A stretch of DNA of 26,851 bases from positions 1-26,851 of IMG/VR virus record IMGVR_UViG_3300013372_005923; one strand, given 5' to 3'. Source of the stretch: a virus. Under the pieces are notes generated by a model. It had not been told where the DNA came from. It saw only the letters and a program-made list of their open reading frames with translations, and ran no database searches. Of this stretch, positions 1-8,891 are shown one piece after another (positions within the stretch are counted from its first letter, which is position 1; each line of letters opens with the position of its first letter). The position numbers and the translations under genes were made by a program.

Positions 1-569
1 AATTTTCTTGGGGCTGGCATTTCACGCCATGTACCGTCAAAAATCAAACCATCACCATCGGCGTCAAGCCTTTCGAGCGGGTTTTGTTCGCCAAAAATCC
101 GAGACATAACCCTACGACCAACCAGTTTTCTATTGTTTGGCGTTAGGGCTCGGCCAATTTTTCTTCCTATTTTTCTTAAAGATTTTTCTTCAATAGTTTG
201 AGAATTAAGGTTTATCTTAAAATCCAAACATCTGTTTGATATTTCTCTCAATTTTTGATTCCTAGCGCTGTTTTTGTTTTGCAAAAACGTTAGAGAAATT
301 TCCATATTTTCTAAATTTGCAATTTTTGTAATAAAGGTTTCTTGCCATAGCTTTCCTGACTTGCCGATATTCCCATTCCAAAAAAAATTATGAAAATCAG
401 TATTTGAAATTTTGTCAATATTTGTTTTAGTTCTTGTAAATTTCCAAAAATTAATTATTTTGATTTGACCAGAAGCGTTTAATAGGGCTCCATCTTCGGC
501 CAAAGACTTACTTTCGGGCAAATAATATAATTTTCTGCCACGATGTTCGCCGACAAGTATTGACTTCAT
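1..569 (-). CDS. Partial head-operon protein carrying the DGLIFDGTWREMPAP module (C-terminus missing)
   Basis: An open frame runs from an ATG at 569 to the left window edge, giving 189 residues without a stop. The ATG overlaps the TGA of the giant gene upstream (ATGA), so translation is probably coupled. The N-terminal 120 residues are rich in Lys, Asn and Phe and match no family I know. Residues about 130-189 form a basic stretch with two IGR motifs and paired arginines, then DADGDG followed by LIFDGTWREMPAP. The same arrangement occurs in the middle of the prohead protease protein (10590-10634). DxDxDG is typical of calcium-binding loops (EF-hand, dockerin, Excalibur), though the usual Glu at loop position 12 is a Thr here. 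Function is unknown; by position and module it is probably a head or packaged protein. In the protease the module is followed 14 residues later by GLRS, so the same may lie just left of the window. Confidence 0.75.
   Translation of the reverse strand, partial: MKSILVGEHRGRKLYYLPESKSLAEDGALLNASGQIKIINFWKFTRTKTNIDKISNTDFHNFFWNGNIGKSGKLWQETFITKIANLENMEISLTFLQNKNSARNQKLREISNRCLDFKINLNSQTIEEKSLRKIGRKIGRALTPNNRKLVGRRVMSRIFGEQNPLERLDADGDGLIFDGTWREMPAPRK
9..53 (-). repeat. Protein-level repeat DGLIFDGTWREMPAP, copy 1
   Basis: Fifteen codons encode DGLIFDGTWREMPAP, identical in protein to 10590-10634. About half of the codons differ synonymously (for example GGT/GGC, TTT/TTC, GAC/GAT, CGT/CGC), so this is an old or strongly selected protein module and not a fresh DNA duplication. 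Confidence 0.85.
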
Positions 570-3500
570 TGTTCCGCGCCAATCATTGTTTTTCTAAATT
601 GCCTAATGTCTTCAAGGCTTGCAACATTCCTACCTAGTCTCTGCAGGATGTCTCTAACGTCTTGGGCAAGTCTTTCGTCTAATAATTGGTCAACAGTCAT
701 ACCTTCTTGATAGTTCTTGTATGTTTTAGGGTTGTCATAATCCAGACCGTCAGAATTTGCAAAAATAATTCGTGGACTTTCCCCTGTTTTAATTTTTGAA
801 TTTACACGAGTTCTGTAGGCTTCGCGTAATTTTCTGGTTTCTCTGAGGCCCTGAACAAACAAAATTCTTTCAATCATTTCTTTTGATGCTTCTTTTTCTC
901 TTAAGTTTTTTGGATTAATTGCAATGCTTAAAACATTTTTTAAATCATCGTTAATTGACAAACGTTGCAAAATTTCCCCAGCTTTATCATAATCGGGCGT
1001 TTTGGGTTTGAAATTTTTATAGATGTTTGTTTCAACATAGTTTTTATCAAGTCTAATTTCTTCTACGTCGTCAAGAGTAAAACCCCCAGCAACAATAGCT
1101 TCTGCATATTGTCTTTTGCCATCTTCACCAATCCCAATATTGTTAAAATTTTTGTTACCAAGAAATGAATTTAATAAATTGGAAATTCTTTTTTCAGTAG
1201 TTAAAGATGTTGCGTTTTCTGGGCCTAATTCACCAGCATCTATGTATCTATTGCGCAACATGGCGACAAGAAGCGTTTCATCGTCGCTTTCGCCATCAAG
1301 GTCTACTGCGCTGCGCGCACCTTTCATTGAGTCACCCAAGGTCGTCAAAGTCCTATGAGCCGACGTGTCTTTTAGGACGACTTCCGAATTGCCATCCAAA
1401 TATTTTGGCGTCTTTGATGAAATGTTTTGTTCTTTGGGGTCAAATGTCAAAAAATCAGGCAAAAATTCTGGGTTTATTTTTGCTGTATTAATTCCACGTC
1501 TTTCAAAATTGTCTTTGTTTTTTTCAATTGTTAATTGTGCTTTATTTAACCGAGCATTGATTTCGTCAGAATGCAGCAGATAGCCCCTGACTGGGCGTAT
1601 TGAATCTGAAGCATCCTGAGAAATACCGAATCTTAAATGTTGTTTTACATTTTCTAATTTATCGGTGTCAGGGTTTTTGAATATCCCAGTTTCTAAAAAT
1701 TTATCTAAATCCGAAGAATTATCGTAATCAATACTGTTTGTATTGAACCTAAAACGAGGACGCTTATCTAGGCCATCAATATACTTTTTAGCACTTTTTA
1801 TTAGATTCTGTTTTATTTCATTGTCGTCCATTTTTTCAATTTGCTTTTTTACTTCTGGGAGCAAATCAAATTTTTTGTCTTTTTTAAGAATAGATTTTTT
1901 TAAATTAGAAATTGTTTCATCGATTTGCTGTATTGATTGTTCGCTTGATTCGAATCTTGAGCTTTTTGAATCAGACAAGTTGGTCATTTTTTCGATTTGA
2001 TAAGAAATTGGGTTGCCCCAAGTTTGTCTTTCATTTTTTAATTTTTCTAAAATTCTTAAAGAATTAACATCAATCATCTCTGGCAATTTACTTACTACGA
2101 GATTGCTGTTTAGTTTGGTGGATAATTCGTTATTTAATGTTTCGATATTTCTTCTTGCTTTAATAACAGACAATGCCCGACGAGCTTCAATTTTATGAGA
2201 ACCCTTACTATTAGGACTTGCAATAATTTCTTTTAATGAATTTTCTAGCTTAGACAAAGTTTCGATTGGGCGTTTTTGTTCTTCCAGCTCAGCAACAATA
2301 GTCCCATCGTCTCGTTGTCCAGTAATTTTTAATCTTCCAGGACCAAGAAGTATTGAACCTATTTCACCACGGAGATTTTGAGAATCTTGCGCCGAAGCTG
2401 AACTGGAACGTAATCCTTGACTTGGAGCTGAAGAATTTTGTTTTTTAGATTGCAACTTTTCGAGTTCGGCATTAATCATTGCAGATAAATTTTTTTGATT
2501 TTTTTCATTGTTTTCATTTTCGTTATCGGGATGGTCAAAAATCACCATAGTGCCATCAAGTTTGACCCCCTCACCATATTTAGCATTAACAGCTCGCAAA
2601 TATGCTTCATAGGGAGTTGTTTCGTCATCCACAATCAATTGCTCGGCCGTTAGGCCGTGCCAAATACTATTTGGGTCGTTCTTTTTAATTTTTTCGTTAA
2701 CCCAAAATTTTGTCATGCCTGCGTTAAAGGGCTCAACTTCATCTAATGGGAATATTTTAGAATCAACAACAAGGTCTATGCCTTTGTCCAAAAAACTTTC
2801 TCGCAATTCGGCCGCGGCAATCAGTGAAGTAATATTTTGGTCTGCTTTTTTATTGTAACCCCTAAATGAAAGTTCGCCAAATGATTCGCGTGCTTCCTGT
2901 GGACTAATAACTATTGCCGCCACATCTGGCGCATCAAAAGAACCCAAAATCATTGCCTCTTGATAACGATTTTTACCCGCACCATCTTTGGGTAAATTTT
3001 CTGCAGGGGATGCAATTGAATCCATATCCCCAGTCCTATCTGCATACAAGATAGACATTGGGTCAAAATACATTTGCCGATAATCGCTATCATCAATTGT
3101 TGAAAGTTTTAACGCTGGAGAATAATCCCCAGTATTTGCAATACTGTCACCCGTAAATACCAGAGTTCGCTCAGAAACTTCTGGACGCAAAATCAATCTA
3201 GCATCTCCATATCGGCCCATGTCTTGGCTGGACCCTTGTGCTAATTCTCCAATCGCGTAAGGATGTTGTATTTCGATATCTTCGCCGTATGTCTCCCTTA
3301 AAAGCGAGACACGTTTTTTTACGGCAGTTTGTGTTGAAACGTACCCAGATGCTGGCCTTAATTCTGTCGTTTCAGGAGACGTATCTGATGGGCTAATCCC
3401 GAGAAATCGTTGCTCTATATTGGACCTTGCTCTAAGAATTGTTTCAATATCAAATCTGTCTCGTTCGCTTAGCCCTCTTGCGCCAGCAAGGTTCATTCTT

Positions 3501-6500
3501 TCTCTGTCATGGACCGTAAGATATTTCCCACTTTGAATTATTTTTACTGGGTCGTCAACTTGAACAGAAATCATTTGACTAAATTGTGGGCTTAAACGCG
3601 AAGACGCTTCTTTGACGGCAATATTGAATTCTTCTGCAGACATTTTTTTTACATCAGCAATTAGTTTGTCAATTTGCTCCACTTTTTTGGAATCGCCTTT
3701 TGCTATAGCGATTTGTTTTACAATGTGTAATCTGACACCAAAACCCTTTTTTTCATCGCCGTAAAACCAATTGTCTAAAATAAACTTATCATCGGCTTTT
3801 ACAAATTTTGTTCTGTCATAACTTGGCCTAAATCCACCAGCAAGAATAGTTTCCTGTATGTCCTTTGAGCGTTTTGCATCTTCCTCTTCTGATACCAAAA
3901 ATTTAAATTCCCCAAGATTGAATTCCCCGTCTTGCATGTTGGTACTAAATTCATCCACCCGAGGCATGCGGTCACGCTCATATGCATCGATATCAATGTT
4001 GTTGTTTTGAGCGCGCTCAATGATTTCTCGTGAACGAGCGGCTGCCGCAGTACTAGACGACCGAAGACCTTTAGAAATAGATGCCGTGCCAAGAGTTCTT
4101 TTGCGCTCTACTTCTTCCATTATTTTATCGGGTGTTCCTTTCCCACCTCTGGGCTTACGTGATGGTGTGAAATCAAAATCTGGAACCCCACGAGAACCTT
4201 TAGGTACTTTTATAATTATTTTTTGAGTTTCTGGCCCAAATGGATTAATGTCTAATTCATATTTTTGTTTATTTGTCAAAATTGCTGCTCGCATAAAATT
4301 AGTAAAATCCATAAAGCTCATTCGGTTTATCTTTTTTGAATTTTTAATATTTCCAACATCTACAGCCACTGCTAAATCTTGTTCTGTTTGATTATTTTCC
4401 ATCAAATCTAATATTGGCAAAATGTCGTCTTCAAGTTTTTTGTCAAATGTTTTGCCTTCGGAAATACCGTTTCTGATATTACTGCTTGCATCTAATTCGG
4501 CATTAATTAAACCTATATCGTTTAAAATTCTTCCGTTATTTTGTTCTGGCAACTCTTGTTCAATTGCTCTTTTTTGTTTAGGTGTGGCGCGAGACAAAAT
4601 TTTGTCTTTTATTTTAGAAAACCTTGAAACAACGGAATTTTTTGTTTCAAAAGATTCCGTTGAATCAAGCGTCGATATTGGGTCATTGTCGCCTACTAAT
4701 CGTTTTTGTCTTTCTGTATAACTTTCACCAGTAATGTCCTGGCCTCGTACGCGCTTTTTGCGTTTTCTATCAAAGCTAAGTTTACTTGCGCGAGGAGTCC
4801 CATCTGCGTTGTACCCGTATGCGCTGATTTTGAATTTGCCGTACTCTTCTTGGGTGTTTTTGAATTTATGCATCAAATCCATTGGTCCGTTTAGATGCTC
4901 AAGAACTTGCTTGATTTCGTCGGTGGGTTCAACTAAGCCAAATTTTACAGCGGCATTTAATTCAACAATTCCTTCAGCAAACATGAGTGCTCTTTGCCGT
5001 TGAATCGCCTGTAGAAAATTTTGATTACCAGATTGAATTTCTTCAATAGAATTCATGGCTGTGAATAACGCCCATTGTCTATTTTTTTCTGCAGCAGTTT
5101 TTTGGCTATCGGGTTTTTCAATTAGTTTATTAAGTTCGTCACCAAGGCGATTGATTAACTTTATTTTTTCTTTTTCTGATGGGATTTCTGCAATTTCAAT
5201 CAAAATATTTAATGCATTTAAGTGCGACAAAGGATAAGGGCCAGCAACACCATCTTTGACCAACTGTTCAACCATTGGTCCCATTTGGGCAAATGCTGAA
5301 TCAATAACTTTTGGATTGCTAAGTATTGATTCCATTGACATCAGGGAGTTGCCGCCAGTAATCAATTCGTCTGCCAAAGACATTATTTCTGCGTTGGTCA
5401 TACCTTTAAGTCTTTTACCATCAGGGTCATGAGATATGAGGTATGCAATCAACGCATACTGTTTGGCATGTGCTAGTTCGTGTTGAAAAATCCAAACTGC
5501 TCGTCCGATTGAGCCAGCTTGTTCCGAAAACAATATTGCTAAATGTTGGCTTCTATCGCGAGATTCTGACGAATCGCCAATTTGAACTTGTCGTAAAAAT
5601 GCATCTAATGCCTGCTTTCGCTGACCCGCATCTACAATTTTAGAAATTGCTTCTATTTGTTCAATTTCTAAACCCTTACCATCGCTTCTATATAAGCGCC
5701 ATTTGTCCGCACTTTGTGGCTGTGGCGGGCTTTCCAATATCATCCCAATTGGGTTTAAGTGCATTATTAGTTTGCCATCTTCGTCAGGCAGCATCATGGC
5801 TTCAGTACCCCTGTCTCTTTCTGACATTGGGTCCATAATTCTAAAACCGTCTATAAGTTCTACATCCATTGGATTTTCTTTATGCTCAGCAATTATTGAA
5901 AGCAAAAATCCATGTTCAAAAGCTAAAAATTCATCAAATTTATACGAGACCCTTTCGGCCACAAGTTTTTCAGTCGGCGACAATGAATCATAATTTTGAT
6001 TAAGAATTGCACGCAAAACTCGTTCTCTCAATCGTGGTAAATTTTCTGGAGAAAGTTCTGGGTTTTTTTCAAAAGTATCTAATTCTTCTAAAGAAAAATA
6101 TTTTTCTAAATTTTTTTCATCTCTCATCATTTCAAAAATTTGAGAAAGCACGTTTTTGTGATGTAGTGCGGTCATTTCTTCAACGGTCAAAGAGTCATTG
6201 GCACCATCCATTTGAGAACCCCATAAAAGGTTTTCGAATTCAACATCCCAGCCTCGAGCTTTAAGTATTTGCAAAGCTTTCATTACGCCAGCGGTGATAC
6301 TTGTTGGGTCATTCTCGTCAACATCAATGCCTAATTCACGCATGTAATCAATAGCGGTTTTTATTTTATTATTGATGGTTTGCACCGAGCGCGCACGTTG
6401 CTCAGCTAGGGCCACAATCCTTTCTCGTTCCTCAACGTCGATTTGTGGATAATCTCTTGCAAGCTGACCCCTAATGGTGTCTGCAAAAACAATTGGTTCA

Positions 6501-7336
6501 ATGGTTTGTAGTTTTTCAACAATTTTACCGTCGGGCCCAAGTAGTGATGGAATAATTAATTCTTTTTGTGGAACTATTAAACCACTAGGGACAATTAACC
6601 CACTTTCTCTTCTTTGTACGTTTTCAATTCCAGCAATTTTATTAATATCGGACATCACTAGTTGTCCTTTATTAATTGTTGCGTTAAGCAATCGTTTTGC
6701 AACGTCTGGCATAAAGTCAAAACAGTTAGAACCAACAGAGTCTGTGAATTGGTTTGCTGCTGGCACTCCAGGGGGGCAGCGTAATTTGCCCAAGGCGTCA
6801 GCGACTAAACCTATCTTTGCTGCTGCCCTTGTCCCAATATCTCCGCCTGGGACAATTCTGCCGATTGATGCACCTAATGCTTTTTTCTCAAAACCCCCAG
6901 TTCTTGGATTTGGTTTTGAATCAGAAAAATTAAAAGATGGTTTATTTTCTTTTTGATTGTTGTAATTTCTAAAAACTTTTTTTACATCTTTTATGTCAAT
7001 TGTTTTAACCGCATCAACCCAACCAACATTTGGAATTGTGTCGTTATTTTTTCTGTTGTGCTTCATAATCCATGGGACATAAACTTTCCCAGGAGCCCAA
7101 GTTGCATTTGGGTCATAGACCGCCATACCAAATCTTTTGATTGAGCTTTTCCCCCTTTTTCTTTTAGGTGCATTTTTAGCAACTGGATTTTTGCTAATTG
7201 TTGCAGCTTTAAAAGACATACCTACATTCGGCAACTCTTTGTTTAAGAAAGCGTCTATGCGTTCATTTAAGGTTGGTGGGGCAACGAATCTAGCGCTTGT
7301 GTGTAGGCGTGAAATTTTAAATTGTTTACCCGTCAT
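566..7336 (-). CDS. Giant multidomain head-operon protein (about 2256 aa) with HExxH zinc-peptidase motif and duplicated domain
   Basis: The start at 7336 has GGAG six bases upstream; an in-frame ATG at 7348 (4 residues longer) has a poorer site. Numbering is from 7336. Near 182-206 is LRCPPGVPAANQFTD..GSNCF, a motif I associate from memory with actinophage head proteins. HELAH at 619-623 (codons 5468-5482) is a zincin HExxH; FAE near 786-788 or VE near 791-792 could give the third ligand. GLRS occurs at 1090-1093 and 1641-1644 in Ser/Ala-rich linkers. Two related domains lie at about 1261-1481 and 1876-2098, each with RPxxGY, a strand ending RTL..x.GDS, and YxEA followed by G.F..DV. Their pattern recalls DUF3626 or ADP-ribosyltransferase-like domains, unproven. 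There is no signal peptide or membrane segment. The gene sits in the portal-protease operon, so it is probably packaged in or attached to the head. Such length suggests an injected effector or internal virion protein. The metalloprotease motif is clear; activity is inferred. Confidence 0.85.
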   Translation of the reverse strand: MTGKQFKISRLHTSARFVAPPTLNERIDAFLNKELPNVGMSFKAATISKNPVAKNAPKRKRGKSSIKRFGMAVYDPNATWAPGKVYVPWIMKHNRKNNDTIPNVGWVDAVKTIDIKDVKKVFRNYNNQKENKPSFNFSDSKPNPRTGGFEKKALGASIGRIVPGGDIGTRAAAKIGLVADALGKLRCPPGVPAANQFTDSVGSNCFDFMPDVAKRLLNATINKGQLVMSDINKIAGIENVQRRESGLIVPSGLIVPQKELIIPSLLGPDGKIVEKLQTIEPIVFADTIRGQLARDYPQIDVEERERIVALAEQRARSVQTINNKIKTAIDYMRELGIDVDENDPTSITAGVMKALQILKARGWDVEFENLLWGSQMDGANDSLTVEEMTALHHKNVLSQIFEMMRDEKNLEKYFSLEELDTFEKNPELSPENLPRLRERVLRAILNQNYDSLSPTEKLVAERVSYKFDEFLAFEHGFLLSIIAEHKENPMDVELIDGFRIMDPMSERDRGTEAMMLPDEDGKLIMHLNPIGMILESPPQPQSADKWRLYRSDGKGLEIEQIEAISKIVDAGQRKQALDAFLRQVQIGDSSESRDRSQHLAILFSEQAGSIGRAVWIFQHELAHAKQYALIAYLISHDPDGKRLKGMTNAEIMSLADELITGGNSLMSMESILSNPKVIDSAFAQMGPMVEQLVKDGVAGPYPLSHLNALNILIEIAEIPSEKEKIKLINRLGDELNKLIEKPDSQKTAAEKNRQWALFTAMNSIEEIQSGNQNFLQAIQRQRALMFAEGIVELNAAVKFGLVEPTDEIKQVLEHLNGPMDLMHKFKNTQEEYGKFKISAYGYNADGTPRASKLSFDRKRKKRVRGQDITGESYTERQKRLVGDNDPISTLDSTESFETKNSVVSRFSKIKDKILSRATPKQKRAIEQELPEQNNGRILNDIGLINAELDASSNIRNGISEGKTFDKKLEDDILPILDLMENNQTEQDLAVAVDVGNIKNSKKINRMSFMDFTNFMRAAILTNKQKYELDINPFGPETQKIIIKVPKGSRGVPDFDFTPSRKPRGGKGTPDKIMEEVERKRTLGTASISKGLRSSSTAAAARSREIIERAQNNNIDIDAYERDRMPRVDEFSTNMQDGEFNLGEFKFLVSEEEDAKRSKDIQETILAGGFRPSYDRTKFVKADDKFILDNWFYGDEKKGFGVRLHIVKQIAIAKGDSKKVEQIDKLIADVKKMSAEEFNIAVKEASSRLSPQFSQMISVQVDDPVKIIQSGKYLTVHDRERMNLAGARGLSERDRFDIETILRARSNIEQRFLGISPSDTSPETTELRPASGYVSTQTAVKKRVSLLRETYGEDIEIQHPYAIGELAQGSSQDMGRYGDARLILRPEVSERTLVFTGDSIANTGDYSPALKLSTIDDSDYRQMYFDPMSILYADRTGDMDSIASPAENLPKDGAGKNRYQEAMILGSFDAPDVAAIVISPQEARESFGELSFRGYNKKADQNITSLIAAAELRESFLDKGIDLVVDSKIFPLDEVEPFNAGMTKFWVNEKIKKNDPNSIWHGLTAEQLIVDDETTPYEAYLRAVNAKYGEGVKLDGTMVIFDHPDNENENNEKNQKNLSAMINAELEKLQSKKQNSSAPSQGLRSSSASAQDSQNLRGEIGSILLGPGRLKITGQRDDGTIVAELEEQKRPIETLSKLENSLKEIIASPNSKGSHKIEARRALSVIKARRNIETLNNELSTKLNSNLVVSKLPEMIDVNSLRILEKLKNERQTWGNPISYQIEKMTNLSDSKSSRFESSEQSIQQIDETISNLKKSILKKDKKFDLLPEVKKQIEKMDDNEIKQNLIKSAKKYIDGLDKRPRFRFNTNSIDYDNSSDLDKFLETGIFKNPDTDKLENVKQHLRFGISQDASDSIRPVRGYLLHSDEINARLNKAQLTIEKNKDNFERRGINTAKINPEFLPDFLTFDPKEQNISSKTPKYLDGNSEVVLKDTSAHRTLTTLGDSMKGARSAVDLDGESDDETLLVAMLRNRYIDAGELGPENATSLTTEKRISNLLNSFLGNKNFNNIGIGEDGKRQYAEAIVAGGFTLDDVEEIRLDKNYVETNIYKNFKPKTPDYDKAGEILQRLSINDDLKNVLSIAINPKNLREKEASKEMIERILFVQGLRETRKLREAYRTRVNSKIKTGESPRIIFANSDGLDYDNPKTYKNYQEGMTVDQLLDERLAQDVRDILQRLGRNVASLEDIRQFRKTMIGAEQ
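1043..1711 (-). repeat. Duplicated domain within the giant protein, copy B
   Basis: This stretch encodes residues about 1876-2098 of the giant protein: an FGIS segment, RPVRGY, a strand ending in HRTLTTLGDS, then QYAEAIVAGGFTLDDVEEI. It matches copy A (2894-3556) in the order and wording of all four landmarks, with larger insertions between them. Copy B is nearer the C-terminus. Confidence 0.65.
2894..3556 (-). repeat. Duplicated domain within the giant protein, copy A
   Basis: This stretch encodes residues about 1261-1481 of the giant protein: an LGIS segment, RPASGY, a strand ending in ERTLVFTGDS, then RYQEAMILGSFDAPDVAAI. Spacing from RP to GDS is 69 residues here and 87 in copy B; from GDS to EA it is 64 and 78. 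The Arg...Ser...Glu order recalls ADP-ribosyltransferases and DUF3626, but no catalytic assignment can be made from one sequence. Confidence 0.65.
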
Positions 7337-7371
7337 AACGGGCTCCATTTTCTTGAAGTTGTCAAATTCTT

Positions 7372-8739
7372 TTAGGAATTTTTTTCGTCAACTTCCAAAT
7401 TTAGGAGTTCAAATTCAAGGAGCGACGCTAAAAATTCATTATCAGCTACGGTTGTATCCGATTTTACATCATCAGCAACTTCGGATTTTTCTCCTTGAGC
7501 CAACCAATTTGAAGGAATTGCTGATTCAGCGCCTAATGCCTTAGCTCTCTTCATGATGTGCTGTTTAGCAGTTGCCTTATTTTTTGCGCGACCATAAGCC
7601 TTGACAGCATTTTCTAAATCATCGCGATTAGCAATAGGGAAAGAACCATCAGCAAGTGCTGTACCTTCCTTAGACATCTTCTCTCGTTCTTCATCAGAGA
7701 AAGCGCGCTTAAGTGCAATTTCTGCAGCTTCTGCTTCAATTTCTTCTGATTCTTCTGGCTCATACTTGTCGTAGCCAAGAACTTCTCCATCAAGGGCTAC
7801 GAAAACATCATAAGACTTACCGTCAAGACCATCAATTTCTACAGCATAAGTGTCATAGCCCTCAAACACATCTGGTTCTACTGCTACAACTTGTCCTTCG
7901 ATTGACTTAACCGCAATTTCTGCGGCTTGATTAAAGTCAATAAGCGACATTTGGTCCACTAAAGACTTTTGCTCAAAAGCATCAGAATCTAATTTGTGCC
8001 AACCAAGAACTTCCGCATTCGTGCCATCCATGAAAACTTCTACGGTGCGACCATCTTTTGTTTCTACATCGACAACAAACATGTCGGCTTCCGACGAGTA
8101 TCCAGAGTCGATAACTTTGCCCTCAAACATGTCTTGAGCAAGACCTTCAACATGGAGAAGGCCAGGCATACCCTTTTCGGACATGCAGCCACCTGGGCAA
8201 TCTTCGCATACGTTTGTGCCGCCTGGGTAAACCTTGCGGTCAACTGCACACATGTAACCATTGCGACCTACATCTAAAGACTTGTAACCAAGGGACTCAA
8301 GTCGAAGTTCCTTCATAGCATTTAAAGAAGCCATTGGTGAATCTTCGTCTTCCTCTTCTTCCTCGTCCTCTTCGTCTTCTTCTACTGCCATTTCTTGTTC
8401 GTCGTCTTCTGGCGTTTCTACGTCTTCAACAGGAAGCTCTTCTTCTTCTTCTTCCTCCTCTTCCATTTCATCTTCCGCTTTCATTTTTAGCGGTTTTCTT
8501 TTTGGATTCATTCCGTACATTTTTTTTGGCACCACTTCTTCTTCCATCATTTCTTCTTCTTCAACCATGTCTTCGTCCATTGCCATGGCAGCCTTCATCT
8601 GAAGAGGCATAGCTCCGCATTTCCCGCAAACCTTCGCACCAGGGACGTAGCCGCAAACAGAACCTAAATCTTTTGCGCATTTGAGCACAGTTCCATCACC
8701 GTCAACCTTGACTACTGATTTACCGTCTTGCTGACCCAT
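7372..8739 (-). CDS. Cys-rich, acidic head-associated protein with PepSY-like repeats and DUF6582-like C-terminus
   Basis: The start is the ATG at 8739, eight bases after a near-perfect AAGGAG (8748-8753); an upstream GTG at 8772 is unlikely. The 455-residue protein has a four-Cys cluster near 21-41 ending in CGKCG, probably zinc-binding. A run of Glu/Asp with Met follows (about 55-134), then a second Cys cluster (163-185, ending CEDCPGGC). Two PepSY-like alpha/beta units lie at about 194-251 and 269-327, the second ending DGEVLGYDKY. The C-terminus at 347-413 (DGSFPIANRDDLENAV, then GRAKNKATAKQHIMKRAKALG) resembles DUF6582, found in actinophage head proteins. The ribosome site and the better codon choice than in flanking genes suggest high expression, as for a capsid-associated, scaffold-like or decoration protein. 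Its exact role is not known, and it does not look like an HK97-fold major capsid protein. Confidence 0.85.
   Translation of the reverse strand: MGQQDGKSVVKVDGDGTVLKCAKDLGSVCGYVPGAKVCGKCGAMPLQMKAAMAMDEDMVEEEEMMEEEVVPKKMYGMNPKRKPLKMKAEDEMEEEEEEEEELPVEDVETPEDDEQEMAVEEDEEDEEEEEDEDSPMASLNAMKELRLESLGYKSLDVGRNGYMCAVDRKVYPGGTNVCEDCPGGCMSEKGMPGLLHVEGLAQDMFEGKVIDSGYSSEADMFVVDVETKDGRTVEVFMDGTNAEVLGWHKLDSDAFEQKSLVDQMSLIDFNQAAEIAVKSIEGQVVAVEPDVFEGYDTYAVEIDGLDGKSYDVFVALDGEVLGYDKYEPEESEEIEAEAAEIALKRAFSDEEREKMSKEGTALADGSFPIANRDDLENAVKAYGRAKNKATAKQHIMKRAKALGAESAIPSNWLAQGEKSEVADDVKSDTTVADNEFLASLLEFELLNLEVDEKNS
8338..8577 (-). repeat. Low-complexity GAA/GAG tract coding for poly-acidic region
   Basis: On the minus strand this is a purine-rich run of GAA, GAG, GAT and ATG codons coding for most of the acidic residues 55-134 of the protein above. 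On the plus strand it reads as cttcttctt-type sequence. Such tracts tend to vary in length by slippage. Confidence 0.7.
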
Positions 8740-8747
8740 AATGCTGA

Positions 8748-8753
8748 CTCCTT
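8748..8753 (-). promoter_or_regulatory. Strong ribosome binding site AAGGAG that fixes the start at 8739
   Basis: AAGGAG lies eight bases before the ATG at 8739. It is one of the three strongest sites in the window, with those of the sheath and the tube, and it excludes the upstream GTG at 8772. Confidence 0.8.
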
Positions 8754-8780
8754 GATAGTTTTGAATAGACACGAAATTGT

Positions 8781-8796
8781 CCGTTTTTTCAAACGG
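8781..8796 (-). promoter_or_regulatory. 5' leader hairpin with GNRA-type loop
   Basis: The minus-strand RNA would read CCGTTT-GAAA-AAACGG, a perfect 6-bp stem closed by a GAAA tetraloop. It lies between the candidate -10 box and the AAGGAG of the 455-residue protein. There is no U-tract, so it is not a typical terminator. A role in stabilising the leader of a highly expressed mRNA is inferred. Confidence 0.5.
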
Positions 8797-8835
8797 TTCG
8801 AATCTACGCTGTTATATGAAATTCCTAATTTACAA

Positions 8836-8841
8836 ATTATA
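8836..8841 (-). promoter_or_regulatory. Candidate -10 box TATAAT for the 455-aa head protein
   Basis: A perfect TATAAT on the minus strand lies about 100 bases upstream of the ATG at 8739, in the 152-base gap after the protease gene. No good -35 stands 16-18 bases upstream, so an activator or a weak -35 would be needed. The remaining gap to 8891 is AT-rich and shows no gene. Confidence 0.4.
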
Positions 8842-8891
8842 CTTCACAAGGCGTTTTGTGGCGGAACTATTCGTGTTTTAGTGTTTATTAA

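Noticed and set aside
3799-3870. Possible third copy of the duplicated domain end (ETILAGGF in the giant protein)
   Set aside because: Only one short string matches; RPxxGY and GDS are missing upstream, so it is probably chance.
6474-6956. Plus-strand 160-aa open frame opposite the giant gene
   Set aside because: It is a shadow of the giant gene; the composition is random-like, with many Ser and Pro, and there is no ribosome site.
8781-8796. Rho-independent terminator after the protease gene
   Set aside because: The 6-bp stem has no U-run on the minus strand and lies downstream of the -10 candidate, so a leader hairpin is the better reading.
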